DNA of 44,599 nt, taken from an uncultured Spirochaetaceae bacterium. GTDB lineage: Bacteria > Spirochaetota > Spirochaetia > Treponematales > UBA12059. Shown piece after piece: positions 8,226-17,110 of the stretch (position 1 is the stretch's first letter; every line of letters begins with the position of its first letter). The notes under the pieces were generated by a model. The model was not told the origin of the DNA and did no database searches. It saw only the letters and a program-made list of their open reading frames with translations. The stretch lies in NCBI GenBank assembly GCA_938004315.1, contig CALKWG010000375.1, forward strand, positions 1 through 44,599, read 5' to 3'. The position numbers and the translations under genes were made by a program.

Positions 8226-9515
8226 ATGGGTAAGGATCATGCGGCGCCCATCTTACAGGGCTATAAACCGAAGCCGCCCGGGGCGGGGCGGGACGCGAAG
8301 CGGGCCGTCGCGGCTTTGGCCGTCGGCGCGGCGGCGCTCGGCGGGCTATGGCTGGCTCTGGGGGCGCGCCCCGGCGGCGCTATAAGCGGCTGGACCGAGG
8401 CGACGGCCTCTATCGGCCCTATAGACGAGGTCATACAAGTGTCGGGCAGCGTGGAGATGAAGCGCTCGCGGGCCGTCTTGAGCCCGGAGGCGGGGACGCT
8501 CACCCGGCGGATCGCCGAGCCCGGCGATTGGGTGACGCCGGCCGTCGTGCTCGGGCGCGTCGAAGCCCCCGAGCTGGACGATAGCCTGGCCAAGGCCCTG
8601 GGCGATATCGCGACGGCCGGCCGGGAGCTCGCCGTCCTGGACTCGAACCGCGGCTTCGCCTTGGAGCGCGAACAGATAGACGGGGCCAAGAAGCTGCGGG
8701 CCGTCGAGGACGCGCGCGCCGCGCTCGCCAGGGCCCGCGAGCTGGAGGCCGCCGGGACCGGCACCGCCAAGGAGGTCGCCGACAGGAACCGGGCCCTGCT
8801 CGAGGCCGAGGAGGCCTTCGCCCTGGCCGAGCTCAGCCGGCGCGAGACGGCGCAGTCATACGCCTTCCAGCGAGCCGCGCTCCTGGACAAGATCGATACT
8901 CTTAACGCCACCCGCGCCTCGCTCGAGTCGAGGATCGCGGCGCTGCAGCTTAAGAGCCCGCTATCCGGCCGACTTCTATCATGGCGGGCCGCCGAGGGCG
9001 ACGTAGTGGCCAGGAACGCAGCCCTGGCGACCGTGGCCGATACGGGCGAGCCCGAGGCCGTCTTCTCCCTGCCGGAGGCCTCGGCGTCGCGGGTCGGGCC
9101 GGGCATGAAGATCAGCGTCTCGGTGGGCGGGACGGCCTACCCGGGTACGGTGGTCTCGGTCGGCCGCGAGACGGCCGCGTCGAGCGACCTGGGGACGACC
9201 GTCCAGCTCGTCGCCTCGTTCGACGGGCCGACGCCGGAGTTCGCCTCGGGCGCCACGGCCTCCGGCGAGATCCTCGTCGCCTCCAAGCCCGCCGCGACGC
9301 TCCTGCCGCGCGGCCCCTACCTGAGCTCGGGCGGATCGCGGGCCGTCTACGTCATCGAGGGCGAATACGCGGTCAAGCGGGCGGTTTCGTTCGGCGCCAG
9401 CCGGGGCGGCTTCGTCGAGGCGCTGTCGGGCATAGAAGCTGGTGAAAGAATAATAACAAGCGATTATCGTGAATTCATCGACAAGGACAGGGTACGCTTA
9501 GGAGGCGCGAAATGA
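8226..9515 (+). CDS. Periplasmic adaptor (membrane fusion protein) of a MacAB-type exporter
   Basis: A 429-residue HlyD/MacA-like adaptor that links an inner-membrane ABC permease to a TolC-like channel. It has one N-terminal transmembrane helix (residues ~28-48), a lipoyl/barrel-sandwich half (GTLTRRIAEPGDWVTPAVVLGRV form, residues ~88-115), and an alpha-helical hairpin rich in Ala/Glu/Arg (~125-235). The second lipoyl half follows (ALQLKSPLSGRLL.W.AAEGDVV), then beta-barrel and membrane-proximal domains. I chose ATG 8226 because GAGGAG (8215-8220) sits five bases before it; an in-frame ATG at 8196 has no such signal. It is the first gene of a five-gene operon and its stop overlaps the ATPase start (ATGA). 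Confidence 0.88.
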   Translation: MGKDHAAPILQGYKPKPPGAGRDAKRAVAALAVGAAALGGLWLALGARPGGAISGWTEATASIGPIDEVIQVSGSVEMKRSRAVLSPEAGTLTRRIAEPGDWVTPAVVLGRVEAPELDDSLAKALGDIATAGRELAVLDSNRGFALEREQIDGAKKLRAVEDARAALARARELEAAGTGTAKEVADRNRALLEAEEAFALAELSRRETAQSYAFQRAALLDKIDTLNATRASLESRIAALQLKSPLSGRLLSWRAAEGDVVARNAALATVADTGEPEAVFSLPEASASRVGPGMKISVSVGGTAYPGTVVSVGRETAASSDLGTTVQLVASFDGPTPEFASGATASGEILVASKPAATLLPRGPYLSSGGSRAVYVIEGEYAVKRAVSFGASRGGFVEALSGIEAGERIITSDYREFIDKDRVRLGGAK

Positions 9516-10183
9516 TAGAACTCAAGGGCATCACCAAGACCTACGGCCGCGGCGAAGGCGCCGTCGGCGCGCTCGCCGGCGTCGACCTCACGATAGGCCG
9601 GGGCGATTTCGTCACCATCATGGGGCCGTCGGGCTCGGGCAAATCGACCCTGCTCCATCTCCTGGGCCTCCTAGACGCCCCCACCGGCGGCGAGTACCTG
9701 CTCGAGGGGCATCCCGTGCACGGCCTGCCCGACCGGGAGCTGTCGCGCATCCGCAACCGCCATTACGGCTTCGTGTTCCAGAGCTTCAACCTCTTGCCCG
9801 AGCTCACCGCGCTCGAGAACGCGGCCCTGCCCCTGCGTTACGCCGGCGTCCCGCGGGGCGAGGCGGCCGAGCGCGCCGCGGCGCTGCTGGCTCAGGTCGG
9901 CCTGGCTAAGCGCGGCCATCATTATCCCGCCCAGCTCTCAGGCGGCGAGCAGCAGCGCGTCGCGGTGGCCCGCGCGGTGGCCAACGAGCCCGACGTCATC
10001 ATGGCCGACGAGCCAACGGGCAACCTGCCGAGCGCCACCGGCGGCGAGATCATGGATCTCCTACGCGGCCTGAACGACAAGGGCGTTACCCTGGTCGTCG
10101 TCACCCATGACCAGCGCATCGGGGACCTAGGCCGTACCAAGGTGCGGCTCCGCGACGGCCGCATCGAGGAGGTCCTCTCATGA
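9512..10183 (+). CDS. ABC transporter ATPase, MacB/LolD type
   Basis: A 223-residue ATPase that drives the exporter. Walker A is GPSGSGKST (residues 38-46), the Q-loop is Q90 in [17 protein letters not shown], the signature is LSGGEQQR (142-149), Walker B ends in E167 (VIMADEPTG), and the switch His is in VVVTHDQR. These motifs are typical of LolD/MacB ATPases. One oddity is the D-loop: relatives usually read TGNLDS, but here it is TGNLPS (Pro173 in place of Asp). GGAGG lies a few bases upstream of the ATG, which overlaps the adaptor stop. The stop in turn overlaps the first permease start. Confidence 0.93.
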   Translation: MIELKGITKTYGRGEGAVGALAGVDLTIGRGDFVTIMGPSGSGKSTLLHLLGLLDAPTGGEYLLEGHPVHGLPDRELSRIRNRHYGFVFQSFNLLPELTALENAALPLRYAGVPRGEAAERAAALLAQVGLAKRGHHYPAQLSGGEQQRVAVARAVANEPDVIMADEPTGNLPSATGGEIMDLLRGLNDKGVTLVVVTHDQRIGDLGRTKVRLRDGRIEEVLS

Positions 10184-11682
10184 GGCAGGGCGTCGCCCTT
10201 TCGCTGGCGCAGGCCTACGCCCGCGGCCGGGTTTCCGACCTGGTCCTCATGGGCTTGGGCGTGGCTTTGGCCGCCTTCGTGAGCGGCTCGGCCGCCTGGT
10301 CCGGCGCGCTCTTCGCCGCCGAGCTCCGCGCCCAGCGCGCCGATCCTTCGTACCGCGAGATCAACGTGAGCCCCAGCGCCTTCAGCCGCAACCGATCGGC
10401 GGCGGTGGAGGCCTTGAATTTAAGCGCCGTGCGCGGCTTCGCCCTTCCGGACGACCTGGCCGCCGCGGCCCTGGCCCAGAGCCCCTCGCTGGCCTATGCG
10501 TATAGCTACGACCGCTCGATCTTCTCGGTCGGCGAGGGCGCCCGTGCCGTCTTCGGCGGCGAGGCCCCGGCCGTCGTCGCGCGGGTCGAGGCGGCGCAGT
10601 CGGGTCAGTTCGGCCAGGGCGGCCGAGGCGCCGGCTTTGCCGACGAAGCCGCCGGGACCGGGGCGACGTTCATGATGCAGACCCCGCCGGAAGGCGCGGG
10701 CGGGCCGCCGCCTGAGTTCGGGGCCGAGCCCGGCATGGGCCCGGCGCCCGCCGCGGCGAGCTCCGAGGAGTTGGCCGCGGCCGCCGCGCTTGAAAAACCC
10801 TTGGTCGATACCGTAGCCGGCGTCCGCGCCGACCCGGCCTTCTTCGAGGCCTACGGCCTCAGGCCGGCCAAGGGCAGCCTCTTTACCGAAGGCGACGCGG
10901 CCGCCGGCCGCGCTACCTTGGTCGTCGGCTCCTCGCTGGCCTCCCGGCTATACGCCGACGGCGAGGCGCTAGGCAAGTCCATCAGGCTCGACGGCGTCAC
11001 CTACGAGATCGTCGGCGTGCTCGCGCCCGTCGCGGCGGCCGGCGGCGTCGATTGGAACGACATGGCCTACGCCCCGTACCGCGATATACGCATCAACGCC
11101 GGCGGCCAGGCCCTACGCTTTAGGAGCGTCAACCTGCGCTTCGCCGCGCGCTCGCCCGAGCTCGTAGGCCGGGCGGTCGAGGAGTTGCAGGCCTACGCCG
11201 AGGCCGAGCTCGGCGCGGGGATCGTGACGGTGAACTCGCGCAAGGCGGAGATGGATGAGCGCGCTCGCTCTCAGGCCATCCTGCTCGCGGTCGCCTTCTC
11301 GCTGGCCGGGCTCTGCGTGCTCGTGGCGGTGCTCAATCTCATGAACTCGGCCGCCGCCAGGGCCATGCGCCGACGCCGCTCCATGGGCGTGCTCCGGGCC
11401 ATCGGCGCGACGGGCGCCGACGTCGCGGCGGCCGCGTTCTGGGAGAGCGCCTTCCCGGCGGCCGGCGGCCTGGCCTTGGGCCTCACCCTCGCCGTCGCCA
11501 TGCGGGAGACCACCGGCGCCCTCCTTATGCCGCTGGCTTCGCCGGGCTCCGGCGGCGTCGCCGCCGGCATCGCCCTCGTCGCCGGGGCCCTGCTCGCCGC
11601 GGCCTTACCCCTGGCCTTAGGCGTTGTGCCGGCTCGAGCCGCCGCGCGAGTCGCGCCGGCCGAGCTCGTCAGGCCTGAATGA
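10180..11682 (+). CDS. ABC transporter permease 1 (FtsX/MacB-like)
   Basis: A 500-residue inner-membrane permease. It has the MacB/FtsX plan: one N-terminal transmembrane helix (~22-45), a large periplasmic domain (~46-360), then three C-terminal helices around [26 protein letters not shown], the [23 protein letters not shown] region and the final segment. Between the second and third lies the cytoplasmic [15 protein letters not shown] loop that contacts the ATPase. The periplasmic domain contains an unusual low-complexity insert rich in Gly, Pro, Gln and Met (residues ~140-195: [25 protein letters not shown]). The ATG overlaps the ATPase stop by four bases. Confidence 0.88.
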   Translation: MRQGVALSLAQAYARGRVSDLVLMGLGVALAAFVSGSAAWSGALFAAELRAQRADPSYREINVSPSAFSRNRSAAVEALNLSAVRGFALPDDLAAAALAQSPSLAYAYSYDRSIFSVGEGARAVFGGEAPAVVARVEAAQSGQFGQGGRGAGFADEAAGTGATFMMQTPPEGAGGPPPEFGAEPGMGPAPAAASSEELAAAAALEKPLVDTVAGVRADPAFFEAYGLRPAKGSLFTEGDAAAGRATLVVGSSLASRLYADGEALGKSIRLDGVTYEIVGVLAPVAAAGGVDWNDMAYAPYRDIRINAGGQALRFRSVNLRFAARSPELVGRAVEELQAYAEAELGAGIVTVNSRKAEMDERARSQAILLAVAFSLAGLCVLVAVLNLMNSAAARAMRRRRSMGVLRAIGATGADVAAAAFWESAFPAAGGLALGLTLAVAMRETTGALLMPLASPGSGGVAAGIALVAGALLAAALPLALGVVPARAAARVAPAELVRPE

Positions 11683-11698
11683 AACGGAAGGAAACGCC

Positions 11699-13006
11699 AT
11701 GATCGATATGCTGAGCTTGACGGCCAGGAAGGCGCTGCGACGCCCCGGCCGGGCCGCGGCCCAAGCCGCGGTATTGGCGGCAGGCGCCTTGGCCTTCTCG
11801 GCCGGGCTCTCCATCGCCGGCTCCATCGCGCGGCTCGAGCGCGAGACCTATCGCTATAGGGTCGCCTTCGCCGCCGGATCTAGCGATTCGGCCGGCCGCT
11901 TCCAGTATGAGCGCCAGAGCCCCTTCACCCCGGCGGTCCTCGACGGCATCGTCGCCCAGGACGGCTACCTCAAGAAAGCCGCCCCGGTGGCCCAGGCTTC
12001 GTGGCCGGCGATACGGGTCGGCGATCAGCGCTATAGCATCAGGAGCGCCCTGGCCGCCGGGGAGAGCTACCCGGAGATCATGGGCTTGAAGCTCGTCGCC
12101 GGGCGGGGCTATACCCGCCAGGAGTCGGACTCAGGCGCGCGGGTCGCGATCGCGTCCAGGAGCGTCGCGGAGACCCTTTTCGGCTCGGTCGAAGAGGCCT
12201 TAGGCTCCTTCATAGAGATAGAACGAGGCGTGATGGCGCGCGGCGGCGGCCAAAGCCAGGGCCAGTCCTTCCGCATGACGACCGAGCGCTTCGAGCTCGT
12301 GGGCGTCTACGAAGACCCGTCGGAGTTAGCCCGCTCCGCCTTAGGAATCCCCGACGCGGTCATACCCTTCGGCGCGACGCGGCCGCCGGGCATGAGCGCG
12401 AGCCTGCCGATACGCACCGTGGTCGCCGAGACCGACGGCACGGCGACCGCGGCCCTGGAGTCGCGCCTCGCCTTAAGCCTTACGAGCCTGGGTAAGGAGG
12501 CGCCCGAGCTGAGCGCATGGGAGGGCGACCCCCTTACGCCGAACGCGCGGGCCGCGGCCGAGGCGCGAAAGACCCTCGCGTCCCTGGCCGGCGCCATCAC
12601 GGGGCTCGGCGCCCTCATACTCCTGGCGAGCGTGTTCGGTATCTACGCGAGCACCGCGATGGAGGCGGCCGACGGCCGCAAGGCCACGGCCATACGCCGC
12701 GCCCTAGGCGAAAGCTCGGGCGGCACGGTCCTGCGCTTCGCCGCGTCCTCCGCCGTCTTCGCGGCCGGGGCGGCGGCTATCGGCGCCCTGGCCTCGCTCC
12801 CCGCCTACGTCGCCTTGGCGAACGCCGCCGAGGGCATCCTAGGAGGGGCGGGCATGAGCGAAGGCGGCGTGTTCGGGGCCTTCCCGCCCCTCTGGGCGCC
12901 CTTGGCGGCCGTCGTCGCCACCGCGGCCGCGGCGGCCCTCTTCTCCTTACCCGCCGCGATCGGGGCCTCCCGTGCGGGCATCGTCGAAGGGATACAAGAA
13001 CTATGA
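11699..13006 (+). CDS. ABC transporter permease 2 (FtsX/MacB-like)
   Basis: A 435-residue second permease with the same layout as the first: N-terminal helix (~15-40), periplasmic domain (~41-300), and three C-terminal helices around LASLAGAITGLGALILLASVF, RFAASSAVFAAGAAAIGALAS and LAAVVATAAAAALFS. The loop containing DGRKATAIRRALGES matches the ATPase-coupling loop of the family. The start at 11699 has AGGAA upstream and follows the first permease stop by 16 bases. With separate genes for two non-identical permeases the transporter is probably a heterodimer. The stop overlaps the next start (ATGA). Confidence 0.86.
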   Translation: MIDMLSLTARKALRRPGRAAAQAAVLAAGALAFSAGLSIAGSIARLERETYRYRVAFAAGSSDSAGRFQYERQSPFTPAVLDGIVAQDGYLKKAAPVAQASWPAIRVGDQRYSIRSALAAGESYPEIMGLKLVAGRGYTRQESDSGARVAIASRSVAETLFGSVEEALGSFIEIERGVMARGGGQSQGQSFRMTTERFELVGVYEDPSELARSALGIPDAVIPFGATRPPGMSASLPIRTVVAETDGTATAALESRLALSLTSLGKEAPELSAWEGDPLTPNARAAAEARKTLASLAGAITGLGALILLASVFGIYASTAMEAADGRKATAIRRALGESSGGTVLRFAASSAVFAAGAAAIGALASLPAYVALANAAEGILGGAGMSEGGVFGAFPPLWAPLAAVVATAAAAALFSLPAAIGASRAGIVEGIQEL

Positions 13007-14316
13007 GGGGCATACGCCGTTTTAAGCTCGCCGCCGGGCTTATGCTCCTCTTCGCGGCCCCGCTCGCCGCCGTTTCCCAAGGCCTGGCCCGGGCCGCCGG
13101 CGACCAAGCGGCCGCGGCGTCGCCTATACGCCTGGCCGACGCGCTGACGCACGCCCGGGATTCGGCGGACGCCGTCGTCAAGGCTAAGGAAGCGCTAAGC
13201 TCGGCCCTACGGGAGCTATCGGACGCGGCGCCCTGGAAGGGCGCCAACGTCGGGGCCGAGCTACGCTACGCAGGCGAGCTCGATCCTGACCCGAAGAAGC
13301 CGGCGGCCGAGCCTTTCTCCTATAGCGCCTCGCTGGGGCTTCCCATACTGCATAACCTGCGCGCCACGGCAGCTACCAAGTTCGACGGGGCGTGGAGCGC
13401 GTCGCTCTCCTGGTCGCCCTTGGCTTACGACCAGTCCGGGGCCTCCGCCCGCCTGGCCGTAGCCAAGGCGGAGATAGGCCTGGACGCGGCGCGATCCCAG
13501 GCTAAATTGGCCGCGCTCGCGGCCTACGCCCAGGCCCTCTCGGCCGAGGCCCAGCTGCGCTCCGCCGGAGCGGCGCGCGCCAAGGCTGAGCTCGAGCTCG
13601 GGGCGGCCGAGGCGGCCAGGCGCTTAGGCGAAGCCTCGGAGGCCGCCCTGGCCAAGGCGCGCGCCGCCGCCCTACGGAGCCAGGCGGCCGAGCGCCGGGC
13701 CGAGGCGCAGCTGGAGGCGGCTCGTCTCTCCTTGGCGAGCGCCTTAGGAGGCGCCATGGGCGAGGCTCTCAGGGCGGGCGTCCCGCTGGACGCCTCGTCG
13801 GCCGCCGAGGCGCTCGCGCCGGACTGGCGGCCGCCGGCCTATCGCGCGGGCAAGGCCGTCCTCGAGGCGGCTTTGGCCCTCGAGCAGGCGCGGGCCTCGT
13901 CGATATTCTCGGGCTCGGGGCCGGTATCGCTGTCGGCGAGCGCCACGAGCTCAGGCGCCTTCAGCCTCGGCGGAAGCATCAGCCTTGATTATAAGACGAT
14001 CACGGGTTCGACGATCGCCAAGCGGACCCGCTCTATCGAGGCCGCCGAAGAGGCTCTACGGGCCGCCATGGAGGCTGACGAACGCGAATGGCGGAGCGCC
14101 CTCCTAAGCGCGGAGCTTGCCTCCCTAAGCCTGACGGAGGCCGAGGCCGCCTTAGCGCTGGCCCAAGTCGAGCTGGACCAGGCCCGGGTCCTCCGGCGGC
14201 TCGGGGAGCTCCTTCCCTCCGCCCTCGCCGAGGCGGAGCTGGCCCGCGATAAGGCGGCCCTCGACCTGGAGCTGGCGCGGATCGAGTTAGCGCGCTCTCG
14301 CTTCGCGCTCGAATAG
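13003..14316 (+). CDS. TolC-like outer membrane efflux protein
   Basis: A 437-residue member of the outer membrane efflux (OEP/TolC) family. The signal peptide covers residues ~1-27 (LAAGLMLLFAAPLAAVSQG). The mature protein is dominated by long Ala/Glu/Arg-rich heptad helices in two halves (residues ~45-75 and 155-260, then 345-437). Short beta segments separate them (ASLGLPILHNL, WSASLSWSPL, LSASATSSGAFSLGGSISLDYK), the usual pattern for the channel. The ATG at 13003 overlaps the preceding permease stop, closing a complete adaptor-ATPase-permease-permease-channel operon. An open reading frame extends upstream but lies over the permease gene and has no signal peptide, so I did not use it. Confidence 0.86.
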   Translation: MRGIRRFKLAAGLMLLFAAPLAAVSQGLARAAGDQAAAASPIRLADALTHARDSADAVVKAKEALSSALRELSDAAPWKGANVGAELRYAGELDPDPKKPAAEPFSYSASLGLPILHNLRATAATKFDGAWSASLSWSPLAYDQSGASARLAVAKAEIGLDAARSQAKLAALAAYAQALSAEAQLRSAGAARAKAELELGAAEAARRLGEASEAALAKARAAALRSQAAERRAEAQLEAARLSLASALGGAMGEALRAGVPLDASSAAEALAPDWRPPAYRAGKAVLEAALALEQARASSIFSGSGPVSLSASATSSGAFSLGGSISLDYKTITGSTIAKRTRSIEAAEEALRAAMEADEREWRSALLSAELASLSLTEAEAALALAQVELDQARVLRRLGELLPSALAEAELARDKAALDLELARIELARSRFALE

Positions 14317-14339
14317 CGCGTTGGTAGCGACGGGGGCGA

Positions 14340-14368
14340 TTGTCGGCCGAGGGGAGCGGGGTTATGCT
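14340..14368 (+). promoter_or_regulatory. Promoter of the lipoprotein hydrolase gene, leaderless type
   Basis: TTGTCG (14340-14345) and TATGCT (14363-14368) are separated by exactly 17 bases. Six bases follow before the ATG at 14375, so the predicted first transcribed base is the A of the start codon. No ribosome binding site fits that ATG. Confidence 0.6.
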
Positions 14369-14374
14369 ATCGCT

Positions 14375-15808
14375 ATGAAAGCAATCGCCGCTCTTGCCGT
14401 ATTAGCCATCGCCCTCGGTTCATGCTCAAGCTCTGGCCGCCCGGGCTCCGATTTAAGCGGCCTGTGGGTCGGTAAGATCGAGGCCCCCGGTATGCCCGCC
14501 ATACCCGTCGCCTTCGAAGTGAGGGAAGACGGGGCGGGTCGGACCGCGCTCTTCCACAGCCCTTCGCAGGGCGCCTTCGGCCTGGCCGTCGAGGGGCTCA
14601 AGGCCGAGGGCGGCAAGCTCGAGTTCGAGCTGCCTACGGTCGGGGCTCGTTTCTCGGGCCGCTTCGAGGCCAAGGACGGCGCCTACGCCGGGGCTTGGAT
14701 CCAGGGAGGCGCCCGCCTCGCCCTGACCCTTTCGCGGCCGGAGGCCGGTACCGGGCTAGCCAGGCCCCAGACGCCGGCCGAACCCTATCCTTATATCGTT
14801 GAAGAACTGAGCTTCCCCGGCGGCGCGCCGGGCGTGACACTCGCCGGCACGATCACCCGCCCCGATACGACGAACGCGGCCGTCTGCGATACGCCAGGCG
14901 GCCTCCCCCTGGCCGGGCTCGTGCTGGTCTCGGGCTCGGGCCCCTCCGACAGGGACGAGTCCATCGCCGGCCACCGGCCGTATTGGGTGCTCGCCGACCT
15001 CCTTACCAAGGCCGGCTTCGCCGTCTTGCGCTACGACGACCGGGGCGTCGCCGAGTCGACGGGCGACCATGCCTCGGCCACCAGCTTCGATTTCGCCGAT
15101 GACGCGGCGGCGGCGGTCGCGTTCCTACGCTCGCGGCCGGGTATGTGGGGCCTGCCGGTCGGGATCATCGGGCACAGCGAGGGCGCGCTCATCGCCTCGA
15201 TCATCATCGGGCGCGAGCCTAAGGCCTTGGACTTCTCGGTGTTCTTAGGCGGCCCCGCCTGGCCGGGGCATCAGATACTCATGCAGCAGAACGAGGCGAC
15301 CCTGAAGCTGCACGGCGCCTCCCCCCTGGCCGTCGAGGTGGCCATGAAGCTCAACCGCAAAACCTACGACCTCATCATGGCCGGCGGCCCCGACGACGCG
15401 CTCGAGGCCTCGCTTCGCGAGCTCTTCGCCCAAGGCGGCCTGGCCCAGCGCACCGCCGACGCCCAGATCGCCGCGATCATGAGCCCCTGGTTCAAGACCT
15501 TCCTGTCCTTGGATCCGGCCGATCAGCTGCGCGATAGCGCGCTCCCCGTCCTGGCGCTCTACGGCGGCCTCGATACCCAGGTCGTGAACCCGGCCAACCC
15601 CGACAGGATGCGCGAGATCATGGCGACGAATCGGAACCCGTTCACCCGGGTCCTGGTGCTCGAAGGGCTCAATCACCTCCTGCAGACGGCGCGTACCGGC
15701 GCCGTGTCCGAGTACGGCCTCATCGAGGAGACGATCAGCCCGGAGGCGGTCACGGCTATCTTGAAATGGGTCGCGGCCTTCGCCTCCGGCGATAGCTGCC
15801 CGCTATGA
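14375..15808 (+). CDS. Alpha/beta-hydrolase lipoprotein
   Basis: A 477-residue secreted lipoprotein with a short signal peptide and lipobox (AIALGSC, Cys17). Residues ~25-130 form a beta-rich N-terminal domain, and the rest is an alpha/beta-hydrolase of the kind often annotated as dipeptidyl-aminopeptidase/acylaminoacyl-peptidase-like. Seen in the sequence are the oxyanion region (VLVSGSGPSDRDES), LRYDDRGVAES, the nucleophile elbow GHSEG, the acid in LYGGLDTQV and the catalytic His in LEGLNHLLQ. The substrate cannot be predicted; ester or peptide bonds in the periplasm are likely. It has its own promoter. Its stop overlaps the stop region of the convergent reductase gene by six bases (CTATGA). 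Confidence 0.86.
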   Translation: MKAIAALAVLAIALGSCSSSGRPGSDLSGLWVGKIEAPGMPAIPVAFEVREDGAGRTALFHSPSQGAFGLAVEGLKAEGGKLEFELPTVGARFSGRFEAKDGAYAGAWIQGGARLALTLSRPEAGTGLARPQTPAEPYPYIVEELSFPGGAPGVTLAGTITRPDTTNAAVCDTPGGLPLAGLVLVSGSGPSDRDESIAGHRPYWVLADLLTKAGFAVLRYDDRGVAESTGDHASATSFDFADDAAAAVAFLRSRPGMWGLPVGIIGHSEGALIASIIIGREPKALDFSVFLGGPAWPGHQILMQQNEATLKLHGASPLAVEVAMKLNRKTYDLIMAGGPDDALEASLRELFAQGGLAQRTADAQIAAIMSPWFKTFLSLDPADQLRDSALPVLALYGGLDTQVVNPANPDRMREIMATNRNPFTRVLVLEGLNHLLQTARTGAVSEYGLIEETISPEAVTAILKWVAAFASGDSCPL

Positions 15809-16948
15809 GCTCAGCTCCCGATGCGCCTCGACGAGGCGCTCGGGTATGGCGATGCCCTGGGGGCACTTAGGCAGGCAGGCGCCGCAGTTCACGCAGGCCT
15901 CGGCGCCTTGGCCCTTGGCGGCGTAGGAGTCGCGGTACCAGCGGGCCTTGTCGTCTTTGCCGCCGAAGGCGACCGCGGCGTTCCAGAGCTCGAAGGTCTC
16001 GGGTATGGCCACGCCGGCGGGACAGGGCTTGCAGTAGCCGCAGCCGGTGCATGGCACGGGCATGCGGGCGCGGAACCAATCGCGGGCGGCTTCAAGGGTC
16101 TCGCGCTCGCGACGCGTCAGGGCGTTCATGCGCGCGGCGTCGGCCACCGCGGCGTTCTCCCACAGCTGCCCGGGGGCGTTCATGCCCGAGAGGACCGTGA
16201 CGACCTCCTCGCGGTCCAGGACGTGGCGCAACGCCCATTCAGCGGCCATGCGCGGCCTGCCGTAGCCGGCGAAGATGCTTAAGACCTCATCGGGGACTTT
16301 AGCCAAGGCTCCGCCCCTAAGCGGCTCCATGACCACGGAGCTCACGCCTCGCGAAGCGGCGTACTCGATGCCGGCCGAGCCGGCCTGGAACTCTTCGTCC
16401 AGGTAATTGAATTGCACCTGGCAGAAATCCCAGCCGTCCCAGCCATCGACGATGTCCTTGAAGACCGGCAGGGCGTCGTGGAAGGAGAAGCCCACGAGCC
16501 CGATACGGCCGTCGGCCTTGGCTTTCGCTAGGAACTTGAGCCCCTCGGTCAGCTTGGTCGTCTCCCAACGCCCCGCGTTGAGCGCATGTACAAGGTAGAA
16601 ATCGATGCGATCCCGACCCAAGCGCGACAGCTGCATATCCAGGTAGCGCTCCCAGTCGTCGGCCTTCTTGATCTCCCAGACCGGCGCTTTGGTCGCCACG
16701 TAAACCTCCGGCCCGGCCTTGAGCTCGCGGAGCGCCTTGCCGGTGAAGGGCTCGCTCGCGCCGCCGTGGTATGGCCAGGCCGTGTCGAAGTAATTAACGC
16801 CCGCATCGAGAGCCGACTGCACGAGGGGCAGGGCCGCCTCCTCGTCGATCTTGGATTCGTCGCCGCCCAGCGTGGGGAGGCGCATCATGCCCATGCCCAG
16901 GGCGGAAATCTTGAGGTCCGGGGCCTTTATCAAGCTGCGGTACTGCAT
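15803..16948 (-). CDS. Aldo/keto reductase with C-terminal double 4Fe-4S domain
   Basis: A 381-residue cytoplasmic oxidoreductase. The (beta/alpha)8 aldo/keto reductase domain covers residues ~1-285, with the DTAWPYHGG catalytic-Tyr region, ATKAPV carrying the Lys, and YLVHALN carrying the His. The C-terminus adds two ferredoxin-type motifs, CTGCGYCKPCPAG and CVNCGACLPKCPQG, each with the CxxCxxCxxxCP spacing of a 4Fe-4S cluster. This fusion is common in anaerobes and suggests ferredoxin-coupled redox chemistry; the substrate is unknown. The ATG at 16948 has TATAGC just upstream on the minus strand and no clear ribosome binding site. The gene is convergent with the hydrolase gene. Confidence 0.9.
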   Translation of the reverse strand: MQYRSLIKAPDLKISALGMGMMRLPTLGGDESKIDEEAALPLVQSALDAGVNYFDTAWPYHGGASEPFTGKALRELKAGPEVYVATKAPVWEIKKADDWERYLDMQLSRLGRDRIDFYLVHALNAGRWETTKLTEGLKFLAKAKADGRIGLVGFSFHDALPVFKDIVDGWDGWDFCQVQFNYLDEEFQAGSAGIEYAASRGVSSVVMEPLRGGALAKVPDEVLSIFAGYGRPRMAAEWALRHVLDREEVVTVLSGMNAPGQLWENAAVADAARMNALTRRERETLEAARDWFRARMPVPCTGCGYCKPCPAGVAIPETFELWNAAVAFGGKDDKARWYRDSYAAKGQGAEACVNCGACLPKCPQGIAIPERLVEAHRELSS

Positions 16949-17048
16949 GGCGCTATAGTGGACTAAAATCGAGGAGAACTCAATCGGCGGAGATCGCGGA
17001 CCGCGTATCGCCGGCGCCGCGCCGGAACTGGGCGCCCGTCCTCAGCCA

Positions 17049-17089
17049 TGGTATGATCGGCGCGTGCAGCCGCCTTCGTTGGCGGCTGC
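17049..17089 (+). promoter_or_regulatory. glmS promoter (extended -10) and 5'-leader hairpin
   Basis: TGGTATGAT (17049-17057) is an extended -10 element, putting the transcript start near 17063. The leader immediately forms a perfect nine-base-pair hairpin, GCAGCCGCC / GGCGGCTGC (17066-17074 and 17081-17089) with loop TTCGTT. It is followed by a purine-rich AAAAAGGGGG ribosome binding region before the ATG at 17111. The element is far too short for a glmS ribozyme. Confidence 0.5.
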
Positions 17090-17110
17090 GTTGAAAAAGG
17101 GGGTATCTTC

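Noticed and set aside
8226..8300. Shared LQGYKP peptide between the adaptor N-terminus and a frame over purL
   Set aside because: The purL match is in the wrong frame of a real gene and is chance similarity.
12517..13002. Upstream extension of the TolC-like gene
   Set aside because: It lies wholly over the second permease gene in another frame, is Arg/Gly-rich, and would remove the signal peptide from the N-terminus.
17064..17110. glmS ribozyme/riboswitch in the glmS leader
   Set aside because: The leader is under 50 bases and holds one simple hairpin; the ribozyme needs a much larger pseudoknotted core.
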